43,622 bases of DNA from an uncultured Pirellulaceae bacterium (GCA_937928555.1 CALFWR010000077.1:1-43622), one strand, 5' to 3'; positions 31,357 to 39,749 are shown, numbered from the stretch's first letter. The notes: generated from the sequence alone by a model not told the origin. Translations and numbers: made by a program.

Positions 31357-33138
31357 GTGGCTGTTTCCGAAGACATCCAAAAACAAATCGATCAGGCTGA
31401 GGAGCTGTTCTTTTCCGGTGAAGAAAAAGAAGGATTTGTCAAAGACCTGTACTTTGGGCGATTCCGCGAATCCTCCATATTTCCGTACCCGGAACTTTCG
31501 GTAGAAGACAAGCAGGCCAGTGACGCGTTCGTCGAAAAGGTCAAGGAGTTTTGCGAAAGTGAAATCGATCCGGCCAAAATTGATCGTGACGCAGAAATTC
31601 CGCTGCCGGTGATCGGTGGTTTGGGTGACCTTGGTGTGCTTGGTATGACGATCAAACCGCTCTACGGCGGGGCGGGGAAATCGCAGTTTAACTACTGCCG
31701 CGTGATGGAAGTGATTGGCGGGCACTGTGCGTCGACGGGTGTGTTTGTGAATGCGCATCATTCGATTGGCCTGCGGGCGCTTGAGTTGTTCGGCACGCAG
31801 CAGCAGCGGGAGACGTGGATGAAGCCGCTGGCGGCGGGTGAGAAACTGGCCGCGTTTGCCTTGACCGAGCCCAACGCGGGTTCGGATGCGGGTAATGTTC
31901 GCACGACCGCGGAACCGACGCCCGATGGAGAGGGCTTCATCATCAATGGCGAGAAGCGTTGGATCACCAACGGCGGGATTGCGGACGTGTTGACGCTGAT
32001 GGCTCGAACGCCGGACGCGGCAGATCCTGAGGGAAAGATCACGGCGTTTCTCGTTACGCCGGACATGGAGGGGTTTGAAGTGATCGAATCCGCGATGGAG
32101 AAGGTCGGCATTCGTGGCACGCAGACGGGGCGGATGAAGTTCACCGACATGTACGTGCCGAAGGAAAATATCCTTGGCCCGCAAGGCAAGGGGCTGCGAG
32201 TGGCGCTGACGGTGTTGGACTTTGGCCGCACGACGTTTGGGGCGTGCTGTACCGGTGCGGCAAAGTTCGCCCTTGAGCGGATGGTCGCGCGGGCCAGGCA
32301 GCGGGTGCAATTTGGCAAGACGTTGGGAGAGTTTCCGATGGTCAAAGCAAAAATCGCCGAAGCGGCGGCGGATACTTACGCGATGGAAAGTGCGACGTAC
32401 CACACCGCGGCGTTGATCGACAGCGGTGCCGAGGACTACATGGTCGAAACGGCGATGATTAAGGTCTTTGCCAGCGATCAGCTATGGCGGATTGTGAATG
32501 ACTGCTTGCAGGTTTGGGGCGGCAAAGGATTTTTCACCGATCAGCCGTTTGAGCGGATGATGCGCGATGCCCGTTTGAATTTGATCGGCGAGGGAGCCAA
32601 TGACGTGATGCGCGCGTTTATCGCAGCGGTTGGGTTTCGGCACGTGGGGCGTGATTTGGAGTCGATGCTCAAGCCGGGGAATTGGTTGAAAGTTCCCGGG
32701 GCGGTGTTGGCAAAGGCAAGCGTCCCGGTCAAGCACGAGCACCTGCGATTCCATGCCCGGCAGCTTTCGGCGCAAATTGGCAAGTTCGGATGGGCGATCA
32801 AGACGCTGTTGGCGAAGTACCGCGAGGGGGCGATTGAAGAGCAGCTTCCGCAGATGCGTCTGGCGGATATCGCAACGGAGTTGTTCATGGCCAGTTGTGT
32901 CTATTCGCGACTGTCGTCGGTGCTGAACAATGGCACGATTCCTGAGTCGGTCAGGAATCATGAGGTGAAGACCGGTGTGTTGTATTTGAAGCTCGCGCGG
33001 AAGCGAAACGAGCGGCGGTTTGAGGATCTGAAGGTGAACTTTGATGAAGACCTTGTTGATGTGGCCGATAGTTGGTTGGATTGTGGGTTTGATCAGGATT
33101 GGGTTGTCGTGCCGCGGAACGAAGAGATTGGGCAGTAG
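31357..33138 (+). CDS. Acyl-CoA dehydrogenase, 593 aa
   Basis: An FAD enzyme that introduces the alpha-beta double bond in acyl-CoA. Signatures: AFALTEPNAGSDAGNVRTTA (FAD/substrate region), GFIINGEKRWITNGGIADVLTLMA, RVQFGKTLGEFPMVKAKIAEAA, QVWGGKGFFTDQPFERMMRDARLNLIGEGANDVMRAFIA. Glu412 in GEGAND aligns with the catalytic base of medium- and very-long-chain enzymes. A C-terminal extension of about 170 residues after the core (from GFRHVGRDLESMLKP) makes it the long VLCAD/ACAD9-like type rather than the 380-residue type. The start is GTG at 31357 with AAAGGA upstream. Chain-length preference is inferred only from this architecture. A heptanucleotide tandem array begins 5 bp after the stop codon. 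Confidence 0.92.
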   Translation: MAVSEDIQKQIDQAEELFFSGEEKEGFVKDLYFGRFRESSIFPYPELSVEDKQASDAFVEKVKEFCESEIDPAKIDRDAEIPLPVIGGLGDLGVLGMTIKPLYGGAGKSQFNYCRVMEVIGGHCASTGVFVNAHHSIGLRALELFGTQQQRETWMKPLAAGEKLAAFALTEPNAGSDAGNVRTTAEPTPDGEGFIINGEKRWITNGGIADVLTLMARTPDAADPEGKITAFLVTPDMEGFEVIESAMEKVGIRGTQTGRMKFTDMYVPKENILGPQGKGLRVALTVLDFGRTTFGACCTGAAKFALERMVARARQRVQFGKTLGEFPMVKAKIAEAAADTYAMESATYHTAALIDSGAEDYMVETAMIKVFASDQLWRIVNDCLQVWGGKGFFTDQPFERMMRDARLNLIGEGANDVMRAFIAAVGFRHVGRDLESMLKPGNWLKVPGAVLAKASVPVKHEHLRFHARQLSAQIGKFGWAIKTLLAKYREGAIEEQLPQMRLADIATELFMASCVYSRLSSVLNNGTIPESVRNHEVKTGVLYLKLARKRNERRFEDLKVNFDEDLVDVADSWLDCGFDQDWVVVPRNEEIGQ

Positions 33139-33142
33139 GTTT

Positions 33143-33289
33143 GGAATGCGGAATGCTGCGTACCGAGTACTGAGTACTGAGTACTGAGTACTGAGTACTG
33201 AGTACTGAGTGCCGAGTACCGAGTACCGAGTACCGAGTGCGGAATGCTGAGTGCTGAGTGCTGAGTACTGAGTACTGCGTACTGCGTAC
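33143..33289. repeat. Heptanucleotide tandem array, 21 units
   Basis: 147 bp made of exactly 21 consecutive 7-bp units. The consensus is TGAGTAC, with recurring variants CGAGTAC, TGAGTGC, CGAGTGC, TGCGTAC and GGAATGC. Five identical TGAGTAC units run from 33171 to 33205. Positions 2, 5 and 7 (G, T, C) never vary; changes are confined to positions 1, 3, 4 and 6. It resembles the short heptameric repeats known from cyanobacteria. It is intergenic, right after the acyl-CoA dehydrogenase stop codon. Confidence 0.95.
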
Positions 33290-33333
33290 CGAAGCGGCGG
33301 TGGAAGTTGGCTTTCTGTTTAATCGCACAAAAG

Positions 33334-33357
33334 AAGCCACCCGTTGCCGGGTGGCTT
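33334..33357. terminator. Bidirectional hairpin terminator candidate
   Basis: AAGCCACCCG (33334-33343) pairs perfectly with CGGGTGGCTT (33348-33357) around a TTGC loop. On the plus strand it is followed by TGCCTTTTCT, on the minus strand by CTTTTGTG. It sits between convergent genes and could stop transcripts from either side. Confidence 0.7.
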
Positions 33358-33448
33358 TGCCTTTTCTGCTCTGGCCTGATGCGACGCGGGTGAGCTGCGA
33401 CTGACTGTGCTTTGCAAACCTGCGTTTTTCGCGAACCTCGCCTTTCCT

Positions 33449-34078
33449 TTAGAAGCGGAAGCTGATTCTTGAGCTTCCGCCGCCGATGGAAATCCCGACG
33501 CCTGAACCGTATGGGTTGTAGCTACGCTTGTAACCGCTTCGCCCATAAGGACTCTTGCCTCGGTAACCCCGGTCGTAACTCTTTCCGTAAACCGGACGCG
33601 CTGGAGCAGTGTATACCGGGCGTTGCACGGTTCGTGTCAACAGCTCGATGTCTTTCTGCAGGTATTGAATCGCGTCCTCGATGCAGACCAAAAGTTGCTT
33701 CACGTGCCGCGTGTTGCCGCGGATGTAACCCTTGCCGTAGGCCGCGTCGCGCTCTGCCTGGTCGAAGGCCGTTGCCGCATCGTGGAACACGCGGTCCAGC
33801 AGTCGAACTTCGTTTCGCAACGCGGTTAGCGAGTGCGAGTGGATCGAGATGTTTCGAGCCGCCGTCGCATGGGCCTTGAGCCGAGCCGTGTAGCCCAGCA
33901 GCTTGCCGTAGTGCGGCGCTTGGCGATAGTGATCCGTCGCCTGACGAAGCTTTTTGGTCGCACGCTGAATCTCAACTGCCTGCTGATCGATATGATCCCA
34001 AGTGTCAGCGGTTGCCTGTGAGGCAGCGCCAACCAAAAGGGCGATTGCCAAAATTGTTTTGATTGATGTGCCTGTCAT
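33449..34078 (-). CDS. Secreted helical protein with Gly/Tyr/Arg-rich tail, 209 aa
   Basis: A signal peptide (TSIKTILAIALLVGAASQATA, residues 3-23) ends just before DTWDHID. About 130 residues of predicted helix follow (QAVEIQRATKKLRQATDHYR, then ARLKAHATAARNISIHSHSLTALRNEVRLLDRVFHDAATAFDQAERDAAYG). The tail is rich in Gly, Tyr, Arg and Ser (YGKSYDRGYRGKSPYGRSGY), and the protein ends GISIGGGSSRISFRF, a pattern I associate with planctomycete exported proteins. I start at the ATG at 34078 because the signal peptide begins there and GGAG lies upstream; the frame stays open to 34234. Function unknown. The only cysteine lies in the helical part (LLVCIEDAI). Confidence 0.78.
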   Translation of the reverse strand: MTGTSIKTILAIALLVGAASQATADTWDHIDQQAVEIQRATKKLRQATDHYRQAPHYGKLLGYTARLKAHATAARNISIHSHSLTALRNEVRLLDRVFHDAATAFDQAERDAAYGKGYIRGNTRHVKQLLVCIEDAIQYLQKDIELLTRTVQRPVYTAPARPVYGKSYDRGYRGKSPYGRSGYKRSYNPYGSGVGISIGGGSSRISFRF

Positions 34079-34360
34079 TGCGGGTCTCCAGTAAGGTGAT
34101 GTTTGCAGTCGCTTCATTGCTCCTGACAACATCTCCCAAAGGCATCCCGCATGCCAATTGGCAAATTCAGCCCAAAATCGGCTTGTTTCCCGTGCTTTTT
34201 CAACAAATTGAGCCGAAGATTTAACTGAAAGCACGTTTTGATTGCGCAGTCAAAACGATCTCACTTGCTGCGATAGTGTTATCTAATGGACGTCATTCAG
34301 GCCTGTCAACTGTTTTCGTAGCGGGCTCAAGTGACAATGGATCCAGTGGGATCAGAACAA
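34079..34360. other. Divergent intergenic region
   Basis: About 280 bases between two divergent genes, with no gene of its own. It holds a 12-bp perfect palindrome, TGCCAATTGGCA (34152-34163), and the larger dyad listed separately. The promoters of both flanking genes should be here; TTGACT on the minus strand inside the larger dyad is a possible -35 box, but no convincing -10 box is paired with it. Confidence 0.45.
34234..34257. promoter_or_regulatory. 24-bp near-perfect palindrome, possible operator
   Basis: CGTTTTGATTGCGCAG followed by TCAAAACG is symmetric at 22 of 24 positions: CGTTTTGA against TCAAAACG, centred on TGCGCA. It lies between divergent genes, 156 bp upstream of the secreted-protein start and 137 bp upstream of the plus-strand start. 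It has no T-tract, so it looks more like a protein-binding site than a terminator. Confidence 0.4.
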
Positions 34361-34397
34361 ATGGCTGAGTTTAGATAATGGCTGAGTTTAGATAATG
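34361..34397 (+). repeat. 17-bp tandem duplication creating three successive start codons
   Basis: ATGGCTGAGTTTAGATA occurs twice (34361-34377, 34378-34394), followed by ATGGCAGAG, the real gene start. Each unit encodes Met-Ala-Glu-Phe-Arg and stops in TAA, which overlaps the next ATG as TAATG. The gene's own start at 34395 is therefore the third ATG of the series. Confidence 0.85.
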
Positions 34398-35693
34398 GCA
34401 GAGCAACTGAAGGCTTACATCCTGTGTCGATTTGCGAATAGCAGCAGTCTGTACACATCGTGGATGGACCGCTGTCCGATTCCCTGTGTCGTGGTCGACG
34501 AAAACTTGCACAACTGGGAGTTGCCTGGCGATGCGGGAATCGTAATTTCGCACATGCATTATCGGCACGAGGAAATCGCGAGGCTGCGCGAGATCCATGC
34601 CCGCAATCAGGTGCCGGTATTGGTGCTGGCCGATGGGATTCTTGAATACCGCAACACCTGGGAGCATCCGGACTTGCCCGACGCGGCGATTTTTCAGCCG
34701 CTGTGTGGTCACAAGCTCGCTTGCGTGGGGCGCGGTCAGGCTCGGGTCGTGGAGTCCTGGGGCAATGTAGGCAAGTGCGAAATCGTTGGCTTGCCGCGGC
34801 TGGATTCACTGCTTGACGCCGCAGTCCCGCCGATGAATTCGGAAGGCCCGTTTCGCCTGTTGATCGCCACCGCCAACAGGCCCGCGTTCGATGATCAGCA
34901 GCGCGAGACGGTGATTCAGTCACTGACCCACATTCGCGAGCGCTTCGAAAACAACGACCGCGTCGACGGCCGTTTGCTGGAAGTCACGTGGCGGTTGACC
35001 GACGGGCTGGAAGAAGCGATCGGGTTGCCAGCGCCCAAAAAGGAACTGCCTCCGTTGACCGACGTGATCGACGACGTCGACGCGGTAATTACGACGCCCT
35101 CGACCCTGTACTTCGAAAGCGTGATCAAGCGGCGACCGACGGCGCTGTTGGACTTTCACAATTGCCCGCACTATGTGCCGACCGCCTGGACGATCAATGC
35201 GCCAATCCATTTCAACTGGACGCTCAGGGAGTTGGCCAACCCTCCTGGTCCGAAGATGCTGTTTCAGGATTGGACGCTGCATGACCAACTGGAGTGCGAT
35301 ACACCGTCGACAGATCGGATGATCGAGTTGATTTCTGCGATGATCGATGCGCGGCGGGAAAGTTTGAAAACCCAAACACCGCTCGAGTTGCCACATCGGA
35401 TCCTTGCCGATCCCCGCCGTGGCTTTTCCAAGGTTCCTGCGACCTTTAATGTGCAGAAGCTTTTCGCAGGCAACGCCGCGTTTGAAGAGCAGGATGTGCA
35501 GCGGCTTCAGTTGGAGCTTTCGGCAGCGATCGAAAGGCTGGGACAATTCCCGGCCGAACTCGCGGAAAAGAACGAATTGATTATGCATCTGATCACAGCG
35601 CTGGACCGGGCAAGGCTTCGCGCGAGCGAGATGCATGATCGTGTTACGGCAATTCGCAAACGCTTTGGTATCAAACCTGCGAAAAAGCAGTAG
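34395..35693 (+). CDS. GT-B-like protein of unknown function, 432 aa
   Basis: No confident family assignment. A segment at about 225-265 (LTDVIDDVDAVITTPSTLYFESVIKRRPTALLDFHNCPHYVPT) looks like the donor-domain C-terminus of CDP-glycerol glycerophosphotransferase-like or related GT-B enzymes, where a D-A-V-I-T-T-x-S-T-x-x-x-E pattern precedes a hydrophobic strand. The N-terminal half has LKAYILCRFANSSSLYTSWM, CVVVDENLHNWELPGDAGIVISHMHYRHEEIARLREI and VPVLVLADGILEYRNTWEHP, alternating strands and helices as in a Rossmann-like domain. The last 60 residues (FEEQDVQRLQLELSAAIERLGQFPAELAEKNELIMHLITALDRARL) are probably a coiled coil. No signal peptide. It may act on a cell-surface polymer; this is a guess. 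It is convergent with argS, 23 bp apart. Confidence 0.7.
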   Translation: MAEQLKAYILCRFANSSSLYTSWMDRCPIPCVVVDENLHNWELPGDAGIVISHMHYRHEEIARLREIHARNQVPVLVLADGILEYRNTWEHPDLPDAAIFQPLCGHKLACVGRGQARVVESWGNVGKCEIVGLPRLDSLLDAAVPPMNSEGPFRLLIATANRPAFDDQQRETVIQSLTHIRERFENNDRVDGRLLEVTWRLTDGLEEAIGLPAPKKELPPLTDVIDDVDAVITTPSTLYFESVIKRRPTALLDFHNCPHYVPTAWTINAPIHFNWTLRELANPPGPKMLFQDWTLHDQLECDTPSTDRMIELISAMIDARRESLKTQTPLELPHRILADPRRGFSKVPATFNVQKLFAGNAAFEEQDVQRLQLELSAAIERLGQFPAELAEKNELIMHLITALDRARLRASEMHDRVTAIRKRFGIKPAKKQ

Positions 35694-35716
35694 TCTGCGG
35701 TGCCCGTTGGGCGTGC

Positions 35717-37672
35717 CTACATTTGCTCGACGACTTCGATGCCCAGCAGGCCCAGGCCGGTTTGAATCGTGCGTGACATCAGGTCGCAGAATTGCAGCCG
35801 GCTTTGCTTGAGCGATTCGGACTGAGCATCTTTAACGCTGCACTGCTCGAGAAAGCGGAAGAAGATTTGCGTGAGTTCGAACAGGTAGGCGCAGAGCATG
35901 TTCGGTTTGTATTCAACCAGCACATCGTCCAGGGCTTCGCTGAAGCGGATGAGCTTGACCGCCAGTTCTCGTTCGATATCGGTGGCGAATTCGAAGGGAA
36001 CCGGGTTTTTGCGAATCGCCGTGGGGTCGGCGCCCGTTTTGCGAATGATGCCCTGGATCCGGGCGTAGCTGAACTGCAGGTAGGTGGCGGTGTTGCCTTT
36101 GAGAGCCAGCATTTTTTCGTAGCTGAATTCGTAGTCGCTGGCCCGGTTCTGGGACAGATCGACGTACTTGAGACCGCCAATCCCGATCACGCTGGCGATT
36201 TCCTTTTGTCGTTCTTCGGACAGGTCAGGGTTTTGATCGATCGCAATTTTTAGTGCTTTCGATTCGGCGTCGTCAAGCAGTCCGCCAAGTCCGACGGTGT
36301 CGCCGTCGCGGGTCTTGAAGGGCTTGCCGTCATCGCCCATCACCGTTCCGAAGGCAACATGTTTGTATTCGGTTTCGGTGTAACCCCAGAGCCTGGCGGC
36401 GTCGAACAGTTTTTCAAAGTGCTCGTGCTGACGATGGTCGACAACGTACAGGCAGGCATCGGCGTCGAATTCGTCGTCGCGATATTTGATCGTGGCCAGG
36501 TCGGTGGTGGAGTAGAGAAAGGCCCCGTCTTTTTTGCGGATGATCATCGGCGTGTCATAGTCGTTCATGAACACGCAGAGTGCGCCGTCGCTGGTGCGGG
36601 CAAAGCCTTTGGCTTCGAAGTCATCGACGACGGCCTGCAACTGGTCGTTGTAGAAGCTTTCGCCAAGCTCGTGATCAAAGCTGACGCCCAGACGGCGATA
36701 GATTTTTTGCATGTCTTCGCGGCAGGCAGGCAGGAACTCGTTCCAGAGAGCGAGATTTTGGGCGTCGCCCTTGTGTAGTGCAGCGGTCTCCAGCAGCACC
36801 GCGGTTCCGATTTCGGGATGGGCATTAGCTTCTGTGGCCAGCTCGCCGGTTTCGACAGCGGTGATTTTTTTCTCGAATGACTCGAGTGTTTCCTGTTTGG
36901 CCTTGAGTCGCTTTTGTGTTGCCGAGATTTCTTTTTTGATTTTTTTGACCGCTGATTTCTCTTCGGTCGCGGCCTGTTGAGCTTTGAGTTGTTCCAGTTG
37001 GCCGCCAAGAGTATCGATTTCCGTTCGCACGCCATCGATGTTTGCCAGAGCGCCGTGGTAGTCGATTAGCTGGCGGACTTTTCGATAAAGCCGACTGAGT
37101 TCCCCGACCGGTTCGGATTCGTACGCGGCGGGATCGAGGAAATTCTTGTAGCCGTAAATAATCATGCCGAACTGCGTGCCCCAGTCGCCGACGTGGTTGT
37201 CGGTGATCACTTTGTGGCCGACGAAGCCCAGAATTTTTGCGATCGCGTCGCCGATGACGGTGCTGCGAATGTGGCCCACGTGCATCGGTTTGGCGACGTT
37301 GGGAGAGGAGAAGTCCACGATGTAGGTTTTCGGATTGGTGACCTGTTCTACGCCCAGGCGATCGTCAGCGAGTGAGGCCAACAGTTGATTTTTGAGCCAG
37401 GCGTTGTCGAGTGTGAGGTTGATGAAGCCCGGCCCGGCGACTTCGGTGTTGCTACAAAGTCCCTCAAGTGAAATCGCGTCCATGATTTCGGCGGCAAGAT
37501 CGCGTGGGCTTTTGCCGACTTTCTTGCCCAAGGGCATCGCCACGTTGGCTTGGTAGTCGCCAAATTTGGGGTCTCCGGCGGGGCGAATCATGCCCAGAAG
37601 TTCGGTCGCAGAGTCAGAATGTGATTCGAGAACAGGCAGGAAGCGGGATCGAATTTCGGCGAGTGCATTCAT
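35717..37672 (-). CDS. argS: Arginyl-tRNA synthetase, 651 aa
   Basis: Charges tRNA-Arg. The N-terminal Add-1 domain (DPKFGDYQANVAMPLGKKVGKSPRDLA) is followed by the class I core: VDFSSPNVAKPMHVGHIRSTVIGDAIAK, with the HIGH motif as HVGH at residues 131-134, DNHVGDWGTQFGM, ALCVFMNDYDTPMIIRKKDGAFLYSTTDLATIKYR, and KPFKTRDGDTVGL in place of KMSKS. The C-terminal DALR anticodon-binding domain is present (ATYLQFSYARIQGIIRK, LCAYLFELTQIFFRFLEQC). The unusual part is an insertion at about 212-300, mostly a charged coiled coil (TEIDTLGGQLEQLKAQQAAT, KKIKKEISATQKRLKAKQET), between ELSRLYRKVRQLID and NLALWNEFLPACRED. It makes the protein some 70-90 residues longer than usual. Start ATG at 37672. Confidence 0.95.
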   Translation of the reverse strand: MNALAEIRSRFLPVLESHSDSATELLGMIRPAGDPKFGDYQANVAMPLGKKVGKSPRDLAAEIMDAISLEGLCSNTEVAGPGFINLTLDNAWLKNQLLASLADDRLGVEQVTNPKTYIVDFSSPNVAKPMHVGHIRSTVIGDAIAKILGFVGHKVITDNHVGDWGTQFGMIIYGYKNFLDPAAYESEPVGELSRLYRKVRQLIDYHGALANIDGVRTEIDTLGGQLEQLKAQQAATEEKSAVKKIKKEISATQKRLKAKQETLESFEKKITAVETGELATEANAHPEIGTAVLLETAALHKGDAQNLALWNEFLPACREDMQKIYRRLGVSFDHELGESFYNDQLQAVVDDFEAKGFARTSDGALCVFMNDYDTPMIIRKKDGAFLYSTTDLATIKYRDDEFDADACLYVVDHRQHEHFEKLFDAARLWGYTETEYKHVAFGTVMGDDGKPFKTRDGDTVGLGGLLDDAESKALKIAIDQNPDLSEERQKEIASVIGIGGLKYVDLSQNRASDYEFSYEKMLALKGNTATYLQFSYARIQGIIRKTGADPTAIRKNPVPFEFATDIERELAVKLIRFSEALDDVLVEYKPNMLCAYLFELTQIFFRFLEQCSVKDAQSESLKQSRLQFCDLMSRTIQTGLGLLGIEVVEQM

Positions 37673-37695
37673 GGGTGTCAGGGAAGTCCGCTGTA

Positions 37696-37725
37696 TTGAA
37701 GAGACTTTTTTGGGTTGGATGATAA
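37696..37725 (+). promoter_or_regulatory. Promoter candidate for the secreted membrane protein gene
   Basis: TTGAAG (37696-37701) and TGATAA (37720-37725) are separated by 18 bp in the short region between divergent argS and the plus-strand gene. This would give a leader of about 90 bases before the ATG at 37823. Confidence 0.4.
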
Positions 37726-37822
37726 AATTAGAGCGATGGGGAACGTTCTGGCAATCGGGGCGTTCTGGCCGCCGGACGGTTTTGGACCGTTTCTTTTAGT
37801 GGGATGGGATGTTAAACGGAAT

Positions 37823-39685
37823 ATGAACACGACAAAGTTGTTAGCTTTTTTTGGACGCGGCGGGTTGAATCGCCTGTGGTTGAGGTGCTTTTTGGCGCTG
37901 TGCGTTTTGGGCATCTGCTTGCCTGGCGGAGCGGCCCGGGCGGTGGAGCACCCGACGTCGCTGGTAGAAGCCGAAATCTATGTGACCAAGTCCAAGCTGA
38001 CGATGCGGCTGAAGTGCTTTGCAGAGGATCTGGAGTTGCTCCAGGGCGTCGAGCCTTACGAAGAGACGGGCAAGTACGACAATCAGGAGCTGAAGGATGG
38101 GACGGCCGATCACGCTGATTATCTGTTGAAAAAAATCCAGGTTCTTGACGCTGACGGCGAGCGGATCGAAGGCAGGGTTACCGAGATCATCGAGTTCGAG
38201 ATTCCCGAAGACGGGATTGCTGCGGGCAAGCTGATGAACTTCACGATGGGCTATGTGATGGAGTACGTGTATGACACGCCGCCAGAATTCATCACGGTCA
38301 ATCAGCAGATGATTGCCGACGGGGCGCTGTTGCCTTCGGAGTTGAAAATTCTGATGAAGCAGGCCGGTAGTGACGCTCCGTTTGTACACATGATGAAGCC
38401 CGACATGCCGAAGACTTTTCAGTTTGACTGGGAGAAGCCGCCACTAAAGTCGGATGCTTCAGATGCAGACTGGAATGCGTGGTTCGATGAGCAGCGTGAG
38501 AAGAACCTTGGTATCGAAAGCTACGGCAGTGTGTACGGTTTTTTATATATCACCCGGCGCGATGTTCGACTGGAAGTTCTTATCCCGCTGGCGAGCCTAT
38601 CGACGATGATGGAAGTCGACGTGTCGGCCGATGGCTTTTTGTCGATCGAGCAACAGGATGCACTCAAACCAAAAATTGAGGCTTTGTTTTCGGCGGCGAA
38701 CCCGATCAAGGTGGACGGCAAGTTGGCCACGCCGAAAGTGGACAGCATCGATTTCTACGGGCTGGACATGCGGGATTTTGCGATGAAGGCCGAACGCCGT
38801 AAAGTGTCGATGGCAAGTGGTCGGATGGGGATCATCATGAGCTACTGCTCCGGAACACCTCGCAGTGTTGAGTTGACGTGGGACATGTTTAACGATGTCG
38901 TGCGCAGCGTGGATCTGATTGCCGTGGAAATGGACGAAGTCAAGAAAGTCCCATTCACGAAATTCCTTCCGACCAACAATTATCAGTGGACCAACGAATC
39001 GGAAGCCGTTATGGCACCCATCGAATCGGTGAAAACCGATTATCAACTGCCATGGTGGCCCGGGTTTCCCTGGCTGTGTGCGGTTTGTTTTGTGATTGCG
39101 GTGTTGTTGGCGATGTTGGGAATGCTGGGCAGAGTCAACCTGTTGTATTTTCTGGCCGGTGCGTTGACGACCGTTGGAGTGGCAACGATTCCGTTTGTGA
39201 CCAGTGATTTGTACGCCAGCGGGACTTCGGGTTTTAATGCGGAAAAGGAAGCGGACGGAGTTTTTGCGGCGTTGCACGAGAACCTGTTTCGTTCATTCGA
39301 GTGCATCGGCGAAAGCGAAATCTATGACGCCCTGGAAAAGTCAGTCGATGGGCGTTTGCTCAGAGAGCTTTATCTGGACTTCAACGATTCACTGAAAATT
39401 CAGGAACAGGGAGGTGCTGTGGCGGTGATCGAAGAAGTTCGCATGACCAATGGTGAGCAAGTGGACGAGGGAGTCTTTTTCCCCAAAGACGCACCCGGTT
39501 TTACCTATCGCTGCGAGTGGGATTTGCTCGGGACGATTGAGCACTGGGGGCACATGCACGAGCGTACCAATCACTACGACGTCGTGTTCGATGTTCAGGT
39601 CATCGATGGCCAGTGGAAGATCACGCAGATGCGTCCGCAACGTCCGCCGATCGGTGTCGTGAAACTGCGGGTGCGGCAGTTTTAA
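37823..39685 (+). CDS. Exported protein with two C-proximal transmembrane helices, unknown function, 620 aa
   Basis: A long signal peptide (LNRLWLRCFLALCVLGICLPGGAARA) precedes VEHPTSLVEAEIYV. The mature N-terminal region of about 390 residues is beta-rich and soluble, so probably periplasmic (KLTMRLKCFAEDLELLQGVEP, DVRLEVLIPLASLSTMMEVDV, SVELTWDMFNDVVRSVDLIA). Two hydrophobic helices follow at about 413-465 (WLCAVCFVIAVLLAMLGMLG and LLYFLAGALTTVGVATIPF). The last 150 residues form another domain (FAALHENLFRSFECIGESEIYDALEKSVDG, then THYDVVFDVQVIDGQWKI-like text). I do not recognise the family. The start at the ATG at 37823 fits the signal peptide; the frame is open 36 codons further upstream without protein-like features. 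Its stop codon overlaps the start of an AAAGTAG-type repeat arm. Confidence 0.8.
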   Translation: MNTTKLLAFFGRGGLNRLWLRCFLALCVLGICLPGGAARAVEHPTSLVEAEIYVTKSKLTMRLKCFAEDLELLQGVEPYEETGKYDNQELKDGTADHADYLLKKIQVLDADGERIEGRVTEIIEFEIPEDGIAAGKLMNFTMGYVMEYVYDTPPEFITVNQQMIADGALLPSELKILMKQAGSDAPFVHMMKPDMPKTFQFDWEKPPLKSDASDADWNAWFDEQREKNLGIESYGSVYGFLYITRRDVRLEVLIPLASLSTMMEVDVSADGFLSIEQQDALKPKIEALFSAANPIKVDGKLATPKVDSIDFYGLDMRDFAMKAERRKVSMASGRMGIIMSYCSGTPRSVELTWDMFNDVVRSVDLIAVEMDEVKKVPFTKFLPTNNYQWTNESEAVMAPIESVKTDYQLPWWPGFPWLCAVCFVIAVLLAMLGMLGRVNLLYFLAGALTTVGVATIPFVTSDLYASGTSGFNAEKEADGVFAALHENLFRSFECIGESEIYDALEKSVDGRLLRELYLDFNDSLKIQEQGGAVAVIEEVRMTNGEQVDEGVFFPKDAPGFTYRCEWDLLGTIEHWGHMHERTNHYDVVFDVQVIDGQWKITQMRPQRPPIGVVKLRVRQF

Positions 39686-39718
39686 AGTAGCACGCCTCGT
39701 CAAGCTCTGGGAGGCGTG
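39684..39718. repeat. AAAGTAGCACGCCTC hairpin arm next to a stop codon
   Basis: CACGCCTC (39691-39698) and GAGGCGTG can form an 8-bp stem with a 12-base loop directly after the stop codon. The outer AAAGTAGCACGCCTC sequence recurs in reverse just outside the full element at 43243-43433 (GAGGCGTGTTACTT, 43438-43451). So it looks like a repeat arm associated with the 191-bp family rather than a terminator; there is no T-tract. Confidence 0.5.
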
Positions 39719-39749
39719 AAAAATGGACTTCGAGAGGCTGTGGTTTAAT

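Noticed and set aside
33143..33289. The heptamer array as a possible CRISPR array
   Set aside because: Units are 7 bp with no spacers, so it is a simple tandem repeat; no cas genes are near.
35694..35716. GGTGCCCGTTGGGCGTGCCTAC between the GT-B-like gene and argS as another repeat arm
   Set aside because: It resembles the GGCACACGGAGTGTGCC arm only partly and has no partner arm, so it may be chance.
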